Origin: Fidelibacterota bacterium
GTDB lineage: Bacteria; Fidelibacterota; Marinisomatia; Marinisomatales; TCS55
Reading direction: 5' to 3'
Assembly (NCBI GenBank): GCA_012964665.1
Contig: DTTO01000042.1
Location: 1-32,098, forward strand
DNA: 32,098 bases
The position numbers were made by a program, and so were the translations under genes. Each line of letters starts with the position of its first letter. Position 1 is the first letter of the stretch. Below the pieces are notes generated by a model that saw only the letters and a list, made by a program, of their open reading frames with translations, made no database searches and had not been told where the DNA came from. Below are positions 7,940-15,307 of the stretch, one piece after another.

Positions 7940-7966
7940 TTGAAACTGGATTGCACTTTTCATAAT
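7940..7966 (+). promoter_or_regulatory. Weak candidate promoter for the 57-codon gene
   Basis: TTGAAA (7940-7945) is followed after 15 nt by CATAAT (7961-7966), about 30 nt before the ATG. The hexamers are good but the spacer is shorter than ideal. A shifted -10 (TAATGT) would give 17 nt. Confidence 0.3.
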
Positions 7967-7996
7967 GTCTTTTAGGTTAATAGTGAGGATATCATA

Positions 7997-8170
7997 ATGC
8001 CTAAAAATAAAAAGGAAGAAAAGAATCCTGTTGAAATGCTGAATGATTTGATAAAAGAGACTGGAACAGGATTTTTTAAGGGATTTGAGAACTTTTTTGA
8101 TGATGTTGCTTCTGGTGCAGAAAATTTGTTTAAAAATCCTGACCGGAATAAAGAAAAAAAGGATAAATAA
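7997..8170 (+). CDS. 57-residue charged microprotein
   Basis: ATG at 7997 with GTGAGGA upstream (gap about 9 nt), ending at TAA 8168-8170. The product is 57 residues. It has a lysine/glutamate start (MPKNKKEEKN) and a central amphipathic helix with many Phe (GFFKGFENFFDDVASGAENL). It ends with a lysine-rich tail (RNKEKKDK). No signal peptide, no known family. The Phe-rich amphipathic helix between two basic ends would suit peripheral membrane binding, which is inference. It sits alone, 97 nt after the CarboxypepD_reg-like gene. The overlapping 60-codon frame at 8085-8267 is less protein-like. Confidence 0.6.
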   Translation: MPKNKKEEKNPVEMLNDLIKETGTGFFKGFENFFDDVASGAENLFKNPDRNKEKKDK

Positions 8171-8300
8171 ATTCAGTCAAATTATTTTTAGTGATATTAA
8201 CGGTACTTTACTGCTGTTTTATCGACAAAAAAACCAGAATGTGATCTGGAACACATGTTTAAAATAGTGTGTTGAACATCGTTTGGATATAAAGTAATTT

Positions 8301-8336
8301 GGCGGGAGCCTAGATAGAGGAAGGTCCTCTATTAGG
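8301..8336 (+). promoter_or_regulatory. Structured leader (hairpins) before the 110-codon secreted protein gene
   Basis: A small GGC/GCC hairpin (8301-8310) is followed by a strong stem: CCTA (8309-8312), one bulged G, then ATAGAGGA (8314-8321), a 3-nt loop, and TCCTCTAT (8325-8332) followed by TAGG (8333-8336). This gives 12 pairs with one bulge. It ends 28 nt before the ATG at 8365. There is no T-tract, so it is not an intrinsic terminator. A role in mRNA stability or as a protein- or RNA-controlled leader is possible. Confidence 0.5.
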
Positions 8337-8364
8337 TTAAGAAAATCATAATAAGGAGCTCATT

Positions 8365-8697
8365 ATGAATCGCACTTTGAAAATCTTATTTCTTTTGTTA
8401 TTTGTCTCCTCAGTTTCATTTGTGTATGCACAAGAAGCAGATGAAAAGGAGAAGGGCGGAGTAGCAAAAACATCGGATGCTGGTAAGGCTGGAAAAGCTG
8501 GTATGAAAGATATAAATAAAGGTCTAACAGCTAAAGACAAACCCGTAGAAGTTGCAAAAACACCTATGAGTGAGGCTGGTAAAGATGCACTGAGAGCTGG
8601 CAAAGATGGTCAAGAACTTGATAAAGGTCAAAAAGGCAGCTTTTGGAGCAGATTATTTGGGAAAAAGAAAGTAAAGAAGGAAAACGATCCTAACTAA
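8365..8697 (+). CDS. Small secreted Lys/Gly/Ala-rich protein
   Basis: 110 residues with a clear signal peptide (MNRTLKILFLLLFVSSVSFVYAQ) and an excellent Shine-Dalgarno (AAGGAG, 8351-8356). The mature part is low-complexity and highly charged, with short related segments: DAGKAGKAGMKD, EAGKDALRAGKDGQ, LDKGQKGS. It ends with an aromatic/basic tail (FWSRLFGKKKVKK). It is likely a disordered periplasmic protein; binding to nucleic acid, membrane or peptidoglycan through the basic residues is conceivable but not shown. No family recognised. It has its own structured leader and a strong terminator, so it appears to be a monocistronic, perhaps highly expressed unit. Confidence 0.75.
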   Translation: MNRTLKILFLLLFVSSVSFVYAQEADEKEKGGVAKTSDAGKAGKAGMKDINKGLTAKDKPVEVAKTPMSEAGKDALRAGKDGQELDKGQKGSFWSRLFGKKKVKKENDPN

Positions 8698-8720
8698 AGG
8701 TCTTTTTATCAAACTATAAG

Positions 8721-8752
8721 AATAGGGCGAAATTTTTCGCCCTATTTTTTTT
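8721..8752 (+). terminator. Strong rho-independent terminator
   Basis: AATAGGGCGAAA (8721-8732) pairs perfectly with TTTCGCCCTATT (8735-8746) across a TT loop and runs into a T-tract. It ends the 110-codon gene and insulates it from the barrel gene downstream. Confidence 0.9.
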
Positions 8753-8756
8753 ATCC

Positions 8757-8784
8757 TTGATTGATGTAATATTTCCACTATCAA
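8757..8784 (+). promoter_or_regulatory. Weak candidate promoter of the outer-membrane protein gene
   Basis: TTGATT (8757-8762), a 16-nt spacer and TATCAA (8779-8784) sit between the terminator and the ATG at 8802. A promoter must lie here because a strong terminator precedes the gene, but the boxes are imperfect. Confidence 0.3.
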
Positions 8785-8801
8785 TTTAAGGAGTTGATTC
8801 C

Positions 8802-9731
8802 ATGAGCCGTAAAATTCTAATCTTAGCAGTAATGTCTTTCTGTGTAGTATCTGCACAGCAGGCTTGGCAGCATAATGCAACGGGTGGTTATTATGGTCGG
8901 GAAGGCAATACCGATTATAAATATTATAACTTGGGTTGGGCAACAACAGCCAATGGTGATATACCTTTGGGTGGTTTAACCTTAAAAGATTCAGAATTTC
9001 TTTTTTCACTCGAAAAAAACAATTCAACCTGGCAGGGGGAGCCTTATGAAGATGATCAAAGTATTGTCTTCAAATTTGACCTGTGGGCCAATGGAAAATT
9101 TTCTCCATTTATCATCTATCAAAAATCATATAATAATGCCTTGGGGATTAAAGATCGAAGCAACTTTGGGCTAGGTGCGAAATATCGAATACTGGGAGAT
9201 TTGCTATCCATTAGTGCAGCTTTTCTATCGGAACAGGAAGAAATTATTGGTAAAAATAGTGTATCCCTTTATGCTCAATATGGTGAATCTCGTGACTCTC
9301 TAGGCGTTACAGCATATGAAGACCACCCTGATTTAAAACCGATGAGCAGCAGTAGGATTTCAATTCGGCCAAAATTGAAACTTGGGCTTGAAAATGTTTA
9401 TTATGTATCTGAATATTATTATCAGCCAGCAGGTGATGATGTACTTACCAACTGGCTGAATACAATTACAGTGAAGACTGCGGCCGAATGGTTAGATATC
9501 GTCATTAGGTATAATTATAAAAATGATAGCCAACCAGCGCCAAAGGTATTTATGAAATATGATCCAAAGTGGGAATCGAATAATGATATTTTTAAAAATC
9601 CTGGTAAAGGTACGGTTAATTTTGATTTAACGCCTGACCAGGCACAAGATAGAGGATATGGAAATTATTACATTCAAAGTTATAAGGCAGACGATACAAC
9701 CATAAGCATTGGTATCACAATTTCATTTTAA
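8802..9731 (+). CDS. DUF481-like outer-membrane beta-barrel protein
   Basis: 309 residues with a signal peptide (MSRKILILAVMSFCVVSAQ) and a consensus ribosome-binding site (AAGGAG, gap about 7 nt). The mature chain alternates polar and aromatic residues in repeated amphipathic strands (YKYYNLGWATTANGD, SIVFKFDLWANGKFSPF, NFGLGAKYRI, YYVSEYYYQP). It ends in TTISIGITISF, whose terminal Phe is the usual BAM recognition signal of outer-membrane barrels. The early GNTDYKYYNLG plus FSPFIIYQKSY... LGLGAKYRI pattern resembles the DUF481/YdiY family. Likely 10-12 strands; substrate unknown. It is followed after 17 nt by the lipoprotein M1 peptidase gene, so the two probably share a transcript. Confidence 0.75.
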   Translation: MSRKILILAVMSFCVVSAQQAWQHNATGGYYGREGNTDYKYYNLGWATTANGDIPLGGLTLKDSEFLFSLEKNNSTWQGEPYEDDQSIVFKFDLWANGKFSPFIIYQKSYNNALGIKDRSNFGLGAKYRILGDLLSISAAFLSEQEEIIGKNSVSLYAQYGESRDSLGVTAYEDHPDLKPMSSSRISIRPKLKLGLENVYYVSEYYYQPAGDDVLTNWLNTITVKTAAEWLDIVIRYNYKNDSQPAPKVFMKYDPKWESNNDIFKNPGKGTVNFDLTPDQAQDRGYGNYYIQSYKADDTTISIGITISF

Positions 9732-9748
9732 TTTCTTTTAGTTGTTTC

Positions 9749-11437
9749 ATGAGACATTTAAACTTTGCTCTTATAGCAATGTTTATTGTTGGTTGCGCTG
9801 CATTGCAGCCTTCTGATAAAAATACACTATCACCAACTAAATCCGCTTCGTTTCCAAAACTGACTGAACGTAACCGCCTTCTTGGCGCGTTGCTGCCGGA
9901 ACGAACCTGTTATGATGTGTTGCATTATGATATTTATATTGATATAAATGTAGAAAAAAAATACCTGAAAGGGCATGTGGATTTTACCGCCTTGGCAGTG
10001 AATGATTTTACAACTCTCCAAATTGATCTTGCACAAAAAATGCAGTTAAATGGCGTGTATTATCAGGAAAAAGCACTCAATACTAGGAGAGAAGAAGATG
10101 CTGTTTATATTGATTTTCCGACATTAAAGGCTGGAGAAACATTTAAGTTTAAAGTGGAATATGAAGGTCAGCCACAGGAAGCCAAGAATCCACCTTGGGA
10201 CGGTGGATTTGTATGGGAAACCGATGAAATGGGCCGTCCCTATGTTTCTGTAGCCTGTGAAGGTGATGGCTGTGGATTATGGTGGCCGCTGAAGGACCAT
10301 ATTGGTGATGAACCGGATCAGGGTGTCCGTATGACGTTTACCGTTCCGCCGGAACTTTTCTGTGTAAGTAATGGGAAACTTGTTAATACAGACCAGGATG
10401 CTTCAACTGGGAAGCAAGTTTTTACCTGGGAAGTGAAAAATCCTATCAACAATTATAGTGTTTCAGTTCAGTTAGGACATTATGTTTTGCTTCAAGATAC
10501 GCTCCACCGTAATGGTGAGGTTGAAACGATGAATCATTATGTTCTGGATTATCATAAAGAAGTGGCAGGTTCAGTATTTTCTCAGGCAAGAAAGATAATT
10601 CATTTTTTTGAAAATAGGTTTGGTGATTATCAATGGTGGGATGATGGTTATAAGCTTGTAGAGGTGTCGTATCTTGGTATGGAACACCAGTCTGCTGTGA
10701 CTTATGGTAATATCTGGAACAACTGGGGTGGAATCAACCGGTCCTGGACAAAAGATTATTACGGCATCGTAGATGGCCTACTTTTTCATGAAACAGCTCA
10801 CGAATGGTGGGGAAACAGCATTACAGCAACCGACCCCGCTCATATATGGCTTCATGAAGGTACTGCTGTGTATAGTGAAGCCATGTTCATTGAACAAGAA
10901 CTAGGATATAACGTCATGGTGGATTTTATGCTTCGCAAAAGGAAGGGTATCCAAAATAAACTTCCGATTGTAGGACCTGAAAATGAAAATTACTGGGCTT
11001 TTGGGGATTCCTATAACAAAGGTGCGTGGGTTTTACACACGATGAGGCATGTGATCGATGATGATGTTTTGTGGTGGAATATTATCAAGTCATTTGCGGT
11101 AGAACATGCAAAATCTAATGTGAATACTGGTGATTTCAAAAATTGGGTAGAATCCAAAACAGATCAGAACTACCAGTATTTTGTGGATCAATATTTCTAT
11201 GACTACCGAACGCCAACACTGGAGTATTACCAAAAAGATGATCAATTATATTTCAAATGGACGAATGTAATACCCACATTTAGAATGCCTTTTGATATTG
11301 AACTCAATGGTACTTCAAAAAGAATCTATCCAACCCAAAAGGCCCAATCAATTCAGATTAGGCCCTATTCAGTCGTACACTACAAAGATTGGCAGTTTTT
11401 AGTAAATATGAAGGAGAACCCGGCTCTAGGCCGATAA
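9749..11437 (+). CDS. Lipoprotein M1-family metallopeptidase
   Basis: 562 residues. The signal ends in a lipobox (MFIVGC, Cys16), so the enzyme is membrane-anchored outside the cytoplasm. Zinc site HETAH (347-351) with E370 (LHEGTAVYSEA) is complete with the HEXXH-x18-E spacing. The GxMEN-equivalent is LGMEHQS (M311, E312), typical of the more distant M1 branch. The N-terminal half carries the beta-saddle with DVLHYDIYIDINVEKKYLKG. Family members trim N-terminal residues from peptides. It differs from the first M1 gene in the motif, the lack of a HEAT-like tail and the lipid anchor, so it is not a recent duplicate. The end overlaps the 3' end of the convergent rlmB gene by 12 bp. Confidence 0.92.
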   Translation: MRHLNFALIAMFIVGCAALQPSDKNTLSPTKSASFPKLTERNRLLGALLPERTCYDVLHYDIYIDINVEKKYLKGHVDFTALAVNDFTTLQIDLAQKMQLNGVYYQEKALNTRREEDAVYIDFPTLKAGETFKFKVEYEGQPQEAKNPPWDGGFVWETDEMGRPYVSVACEGDGCGLWWPLKDHIGDEPDQGVRMTFTVPPELFCVSNGKLVNTDQDASTGKQVFTWEVKNPINNYSVSVQLGHYVLLQDTLHRNGEVETMNHYVLDYHKEVAGSVFSQARKIIHFFENRFGDYQWWDDGYKLVEVSYLGMEHQSAVTYGNIWNNWGGINRSWTKDYYGIVDGLLFHETAHEWWGNSITATDPAHIWLHEGTAVYSEAMFIEQELGYNVMVDFMLRKRKGIQNKLPIVGPENENYWAFGDSYNKGAWVLHTMRHVIDDDVLWWNIIKSFAVEHAKSNVNTGDFKNWVESKTDQNYQYFVDQYFYDYRTPTLEYYQKDDQLYFKWTNVIPTFRMPFDIELNGTSKRIYPTQKAQSIQIRPYSVVHYKDWQFLVNMKENPALGR

Positions 11438-12163
11438 CTGCCGTAATCGTTCGAATAATACGGCGCTTACGGCTGCAGAGACATTTAAAGAATTGGTTTT
11501 TCCTTGCATAGGAATTGTGACTAAAAAATCACATTTTTCAAGTACCAGTTTTTTAATACCGTGACCTTCACTTCCTGCGATAATTGCCACTTTTCCCGTA
11601 TAATCAACTTTGTGCCAGTGTTTGGCATCTAAGCTATTTTCCATAGCGATGACCCAAAATTCTTCATCTTTTAAATTTGTTACTGTTTGGTGAAGATTAT
11701 TGACTTGGTAAATCGATACTTGGGTGAAAGCGCCCTGGCTCACCTGAATAACAGTATCCGTGATACCACAACTATCATGTTTTGGAAGGATGATACCATC
11801 AATTCCTGCGCATTCCGCTGTACGTATGATTTGGCCAAGATTTTGCGGGTCTTCAACTCGGTCTAGGACCAGTAACCCAATATTACCCGATTTGTTAATA
11901 AAGGAAGGCAGATCAGCTTCTATTTTTCCCATAAAACGGACAATGATCCCTTGGGTTCGCCATTTTCCAAATTGAGATTTAAATTGGGAAGCGGATAAAA
12001 ATTTAATATGTCCACCATGGTATCCTAAGGCATGGGTGATTTTTCCATCACGTTCTGCCGGACTGCCGGATTGGATTAATATATCAGTAATTTTATATTT
12101 GCGGGATTCTAGGACAGCGGCACATCCATTAATGCCAAATATTGTATGTTGTTCTTTTGCCAT
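11426..12163 (-). CDS. rlmB: 23S rRNA (guanosine-2'-O-)-methyltransferase RlmB-type (SpoU/TrmH family)
   Basis: A SPOUT-fold methyltransferase of 245 residues, the normal size for RlmB, which 2'-O-methylates G2251 of 23S rRNA. The N-terminal 75 residues form the L30e-like substrate-binding domain (FGINGCAAVLESRKYKI). The catalytic domain has the three SpoU motifs: NLGQIIRTAECAGIDGII (about 108-125), VAIIAGSEGHGI (about 190-203) and IPMQGKTNSLNVSAAVSAVL (about 217-236), the last forming the knot and the SAM pocket. No signal peptide, so cytoplasmic. It overlaps the convergent M1 peptidase gene by 12 bp and is divergent from the 75-codon gene. TrmH-type paralogues such as TrmH or TsnR are less likely given the N-terminal domain and motif wording. 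Confidence 0.9.
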   Translation of the reverse strand: MAKEQHTIFGINGCAAVLESRKYKITDILIQSGSPAERDGKITHALGYHGGHIKFLSASQFKSQFGKWRTQGIIVRFMGKIEADLPSFINKSGNIGLLVLDRVEDPQNLGQIIRTAECAGIDGIILPKHDSCGITDTVIQVSQGAFTQVSIYQVNNLHQTVTNLKDEEFWVIAMENSLDAKHWHKVDYTGKVAIIAGSEGHGIKKLVLEKCDFLVTIPMQGKTNSLNVSAAVSAVLFERLRQLSA

Positions 12164-12205
12164 AAATTTCTTGATAAGAATTTAATAAAAGAATGCAAGC
12201 TGGGA

Positions 12206-12233
12206 TTGTATCAATTGGAAGAAAAATTATAAT
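12206..12233 (+). promoter_or_regulatory. Sigma70-like promoter for the 75-codon gene
   Basis: TTGTAT (12206-12211) and a perfect TATAAT (12228-12233) are separated by 16 nt. Predicted transcription start is about 12240, leaving a 5' leader of roughly 20 nt that contains AAAGGA. It lies in the divergent gap between rlmB and the small gene. Confidence 0.5.
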
Positions 12234-12258
12234 TTGGATGGTTGAATAAAGGATTGTT

Positions 12259-12486
12259 ATGGCTACAAAAGAATTTCATAGAAGATCGGACGAACATGGC
12301 GGTGTCAAAGCCGGAACCAAATTTAAATTATTGAAAGACCACCACGAAGTACAGGGTGACATTAGCGCAGGTATTGAGCTTGCATTAGAGGATATAGTGC
12401 ACTTTCCAACCCGTTATCGATTAAAAGATGATGAAGGGAATATTTGGCTATTACCAATTCATTCAGTATCGCAAGTAGCGGAATAA
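12259..12486 (+). CDS. Conserved-looking 75-residue protein, unknown
   Basis: ATG with AAAGGA about 6 nt upstream. 75 residues, no signal peptide. A basic/polar start (MATKEFHRRSDEHGG) is followed by a strand-rich stretch (GTKFKLLKDH, FPTRYRLKDDEGNIWLLPIH) with a single Trp, resembling a small SH3-like or KOW-like barrel in hydrophobic pattern only. No family assigned. It has a good promoter of its own, and the acylase gene begins 51 nt later with no terminator between. It may therefore be the first gene of the transcript carrying the pyroglutamate genes. Confidence 0.65.
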   Translation: MATKEFHRRSDEHGGVKAGTKFKLLKDHHEVQGDISAGIELALEDIVHFPTRYRLKDDEGNIWLLPIHSVSQVAE

Positions 12487-12537
12487 ATTATTTTTTACGA
12501 TTAAACTCCCAGATTAAATAACTCAATGAGGAATCTG

Positions 12538-14616
12538 ATGAAGTATAAATATATTTTTTTTCTTTGCTGCATTTTTTTATCAGGATGCAATAAAGCACCT
12601 GTAAAAGGGACTGAAATCCTTTGGGATACATATGGTATTCCCCACATTTTTTCAGATAATTATGAAGACATGTTTTATGCTTATGGCTGGGCACAAATGC
12701 GGAATCATGGCAATCTGCTGTTGCAATTATATGCCCAAGCAAGAGGGCAAGGTGCGGAATATTTCGGCGAAAAACACTTGCAATCTGATCAATGGGTACA
12801 TACCCATAATGTAGTTGAAAGATCACGTGAATGGATAGAAAAACAGGATTCTGATATACGGAAAATGCTAGAAGCCTATACTGATGGCATTAACGCTTAC
12901 GCAAAGGCATATCCAGATGAAATCGATGATATGCACCAATTAATACTTCCTGCGCGACCCGAAGATTGTCTTTCACATTTTCAAAGAGTAATTCTCTTTC
13001 ATTTTGTCACTAGTCCTCAGGATGTGAATTTTGATCCCAGTCCCATGATTGAAGATCGGGGGTCAAATACGTGGGCCGTTGGTCCTTCCAGATCCGCATC
13101 GGGCAATGCTATGCTGATTATTAACCCGCATTTACCCTGGTTTGATATGTTTACATGGTTTGAGGCACATACAATCTCTGGAGACCTGAATGCTTATGGA
13201 GCTGGTTTGGTAGGAATGCCATTTTTGGGAATAGCCTTCAATAATAATTTGGGGTGGTCCCACACCAATAATGTTCATGATGGGCAGGATCTTTATGAAT
13301 TAACCTTGAAGGATAATGGTTATCAATGGGACGATAAAGTTCTCAATTTTGAAAAGCGTTCAGTAAAAATAAAAGTGAAAGATGACAACGGTAATATGCA
13401 TTCCAAGGAATTTGTCATACGGGAATCTGTTCATGGACCGGTTGTGAGTGAAAAAGATGGAAAAGCTTATGCCTTAAGGGTAGTTGGGCTTGACCAGCCC
13501 CATATTTTCCGGCAATACTTTGATATGTCGAGGGCACAGAACCTTGAAGCGTTCCAGGATGCAGTACGCCGATTGCAAAATCCATTTTTCACGATTATGT
13601 ATGCTGATAAGAATGGTCATATTATGCATGTATTCGGTGGTCGTACACCCATCCGCCCTAAGGGCGACTGGAATTGGTTAGGTGTGGTTCCTGGAGACTT
13701 ATCTGATACGAAATGGGATAAAACTCATTCTTATGATGAACTACCCAAATCTATCGATCCTGAAAGCGGTTGGCTTCAAAATGCCAATGATCCACCCTGG
13801 ACTACTACTTTCCCTAACGCGATCAGCCGCCACGACTATCCGGATTATATGTCGCAGAATTTTATGCATTTCCGCGCTCAGCGATCAGCACGAATGGCCT
13901 TTGAGGATGAATCCATAACCTTTCAAGAGATGCTGGATTATAAAATGGATACTAAAATGGAACTGGCAGACCGCATTTTAAATGACTTATTAAAACTGAC
14001 TGCTGATGCTACTGATGAAATAATTATTGAAGCTGGGAGGGTTTTATCAAACTGGGATCGCCAGGCGAATGCAGATAGCAAGGGTGCAGTATTATTCAAA
14101 GCATGGACAGATACAGTCAAGTTTTATGTCAATAAAGATGAACTTTTTCGGATAGAATGGCAGGAAGAACGAGCGATGGATACGCCGATAGGCCTCAATC
14201 CAACTATGGATTACTTGGGATCATTAAAATCTGCTGCAGAAGCCGTTTTAGAAGTGTATGGCCGATTGGATATTCAATGGGGAGACGTTTATCGCCTGAT
14301 TCGCGATGATGTCGATCTGCCTTCTAATGGTGGTCCGGGTGATCCTTATGGATTATTTCGGGTTACAAATTATGTACCAATTGAGGATGATCGATTCATG
14401 GCTGTTGGAGGTGATTCATATCAAGCCGTCATCGAGTTTGGAGATAAACCAAGGGCAATGTCCTTATTATCCTATGGTAACGCCAGCCAAAAAGGATCAA
14501 AACATCGAACGGATCAGTTGAAATTTTATTCTGAGAAAGAACTGCGCCCAGTTTGGCGAGATAAAAAAGAAATTAACAAGCATTTGGAACTGAGAGAGAT
14601 GCTCAGCCCAAAATAG
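12538..14616 (+). CDS. Penicillin-acylase-family lipoprotein (N-terminal nucleophile amidohydrolase)
   Basis: An Ntn-hydrolase that cleaves amide bonds of N-acylated compounds after self-processing into alpha and beta chains. The beta chain should begin at the Ser in DRGSNTWAVGPSRSA (Ser176 from this start), with the expected G-S-N context. Other family landmarks are DTYGIPHIF near the N-terminus, NPHLPW, LGWSHTNNVHDGQDLYEL, ESVHGPVV, LQNANDPPW and GGDSYQAVIEF near the end. The signal ends in the lipobox LSGC (Cys17), so the enzyme is anchored in the envelope. The start is the ATG at 12538, preceded by GAGGA with correct spacing; ATG 12526 would place that sequence inside the gene. The stop is 9 nt before the predicted PxpB start. 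The substrate may be acyl amino acids or acyl-homoserine lactones; not decidable here. Confidence 0.9.
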   Translation: MKYKYIFFLCCIFLSGCNKAPVKGTEILWDTYGIPHIFSDNYEDMFYAYGWAQMRNHGNLLLQLYAQARGQGAEYFGEKHLQSDQWVHTHNVVERSREWIEKQDSDIRKMLEAYTDGINAYAKAYPDEIDDMHQLILPARPEDCLSHFQRVILFHFVTSPQDVNFDPSPMIEDRGSNTWAVGPSRSASGNAMLIINPHLPWFDMFTWFEAHTISGDLNAYGAGLVGMPFLGIAFNNNLGWSHTNNVHDGQDLYELTLKDNGYQWDDKVLNFEKRSVKIKVKDDNGNMHSKEFVIRESVHGPVVSEKDGKAYALRVVGLDQPHIFRQYFDMSRAQNLEAFQDAVRRLQNPFFTIMYADKNGHIMHVFGGRTPIRPKGDWNWLGVVPGDLSDTKWDKTHSYDELPKSIDPESGWLQNANDPPWTTTFPNAISRHDYPDYMSQNFMHFRAQRSARMAFEDESITFQEMLDYKMDTKMELADRILNDLLKLTADATDEIIIEAGRVLSNWDRQANADSKGAVLFKAWTDTVKFYVNKDELFRIEWQEERAMDTPIGLNPTMDYLGSLKSAAEAVLEVYGRLDIQWGDVYRLIRDDVDLPSNGGPGDPYGLFRVTNYVPIEDDRFMAVGGDSYQAVIEFGDKPRAMSLLSYGNASQKGSKHRTDQLKFYSEKELRPVWRDKKEINKHLELREMLSPK

Positions 14617-14628
14617 GACCAAGAAATT
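14615..14628 (+). promoter_or_regulatory. Shine-Dalgarno plus ATT initiation codon of pxpB
   Basis: AGGA (14615-14618) overlaps the TAG stop of the acylase gene and lies 7 nt before ATT at 14626-14628. There is no ATG, GTG or TTG between this stop and the TTG at 14668. The coded residues after the ATT (FIPASDCTILVKFGDD) fit the conserved PxpB N-terminus, so initiation at or near this ATT is favoured. Confidence 0.55.
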
Positions 14629-15306
14629 TTATATCCCCAATTCATTCCTGCCTCTGATTGTACGATCTTGGTTAAATTTGGGGATGACATCTCAGAAAAC
14701 CTGCATCAGCAGGTTTTCTCGTTTTCTCATCAACTGCTGAAACAATCATTTAATGGGATTAACAATGTTCATCCCGGCTATAATTCTGTATTAGTCACCT
14801 TTGACAAAAATATTTACCGTGATGCTGCTTTGGCAAAGATTCAACAATTTTGGGATGAATTTCCGGAACAAAAGCAGGAAAAATACAATACAGTTGAAAT
14901 TCCAGTACTATATGGAGCCAAATATGGCCCTGATTTGGATCGTGTTTGTGAATATACGGGGTTGAGTTCCGGTGCGGTGATAAAACGGCATACAGCGGTA
15001 AATTATCTGGTATATTTTATTGGGTTCTCACCTGGATTTCCTTATATCGGTGGTATGGATGAAACATTGGCTACACCGCGGTTAGATACACCCCGAAAAC
15101 AAGTGCCGTTAGGTTCAGTAGGGGTTGCGAATAATCAAACCGGTATTTATCCCATTGAATCCCCGGGAGGCTGGAACCTCATTGGACGAACGCCGTTGCC
15201 TATTTTTGATATAAATGATCCCGAAAACAGTCTGGTTAATATAGGGGATAAACTGCATTTTCGTTCGATTAGCAAAGATGAATTTGATCGAATGAAGGGC
15301 AAATAA
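14626..15306 (+). CDS. pxpB: 5-oxoprolinase subunit B (PxpB/KipI family), probable ATT start
   Basis: PxpB works with PxpC and PxpA to hydrolyse 5-oxo-L-proline (pyroglutamate) to glutamate with ATP in the cytoplasm. The C-terminal cyclophilin-like domain shows the family signature: FIGFSPGFPYIGGMD, TPRLDTPRKQVPLGSVGVA, GIYPIESPGGWNLIGRTPL. The N-terminal alpha/beta domain begins FIPASDCTILVKFGDDISE, equivalent to the usual F-P-x-G-D-x-A-L-L-V-x-F-G start. That only fits if translation starts upstream of the TTG at 14668, which would remove the first strand. I therefore place the start at ATT 14626, which has AGGA 7 nt upstream and gives 226 residues, near family length. The stop is 1 nt before pxpC. 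A misread base or readthrough of the in-frame TAG are alternatives. Confidence 0.9.
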   Translation: MLYPQFIPASDCTILVKFGDDISENLHQQVFSFSHQLLKQSFNGINNVHPGYNSVLVTFDKNIYRDAALAKIQQFWDEFPEQKQEKYNTVEIPVLYGAKYGPDLDRVCEYTGLSSGAVIKRHTAVNYLVYFIGFSPGFPYIGGMDETLATPRLDTPRKQVPLGSVGVANNQTGIYPIESPGGWNLIGRTPLPIFDINDPENSLVNIGDKLHFRSISKDEFDRMKGK

Positions 15307-15307
15307 A

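Noticed and set aside
8085-8267. 60-codon + strand frame overlapping the 57-codon gene
   Set aside because: It has no ribosome-binding site and a poor protein-like composition, while the other frame starts after a good Shine-Dalgarno.
8653-9027. 124-codon minus-strand frame
   Set aside because: It lies opposite the terminator and the barrel gene with signal peptide, and its composition is typical of antisense readings.
12488-12826. 112-codon minus-strand frame
   Set aside because: It lies antisense to the start of the acylase gene, whose family motifs are certain.
12538-14616. Antibiotic resistance (beta-lactam cleavage) as the role of the acylase
   Set aside because: Family membership alone does not show the substrate, and the neighbours point to amino-acid or peptide use.
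14668-15306. TTG 14668 as the start of pxpB
   Set aside because: It would delete the first conserved strand (FIPASDCTIL) of the PxpB fold and has no Shine-Dalgarno; ATT 14626 fits better.
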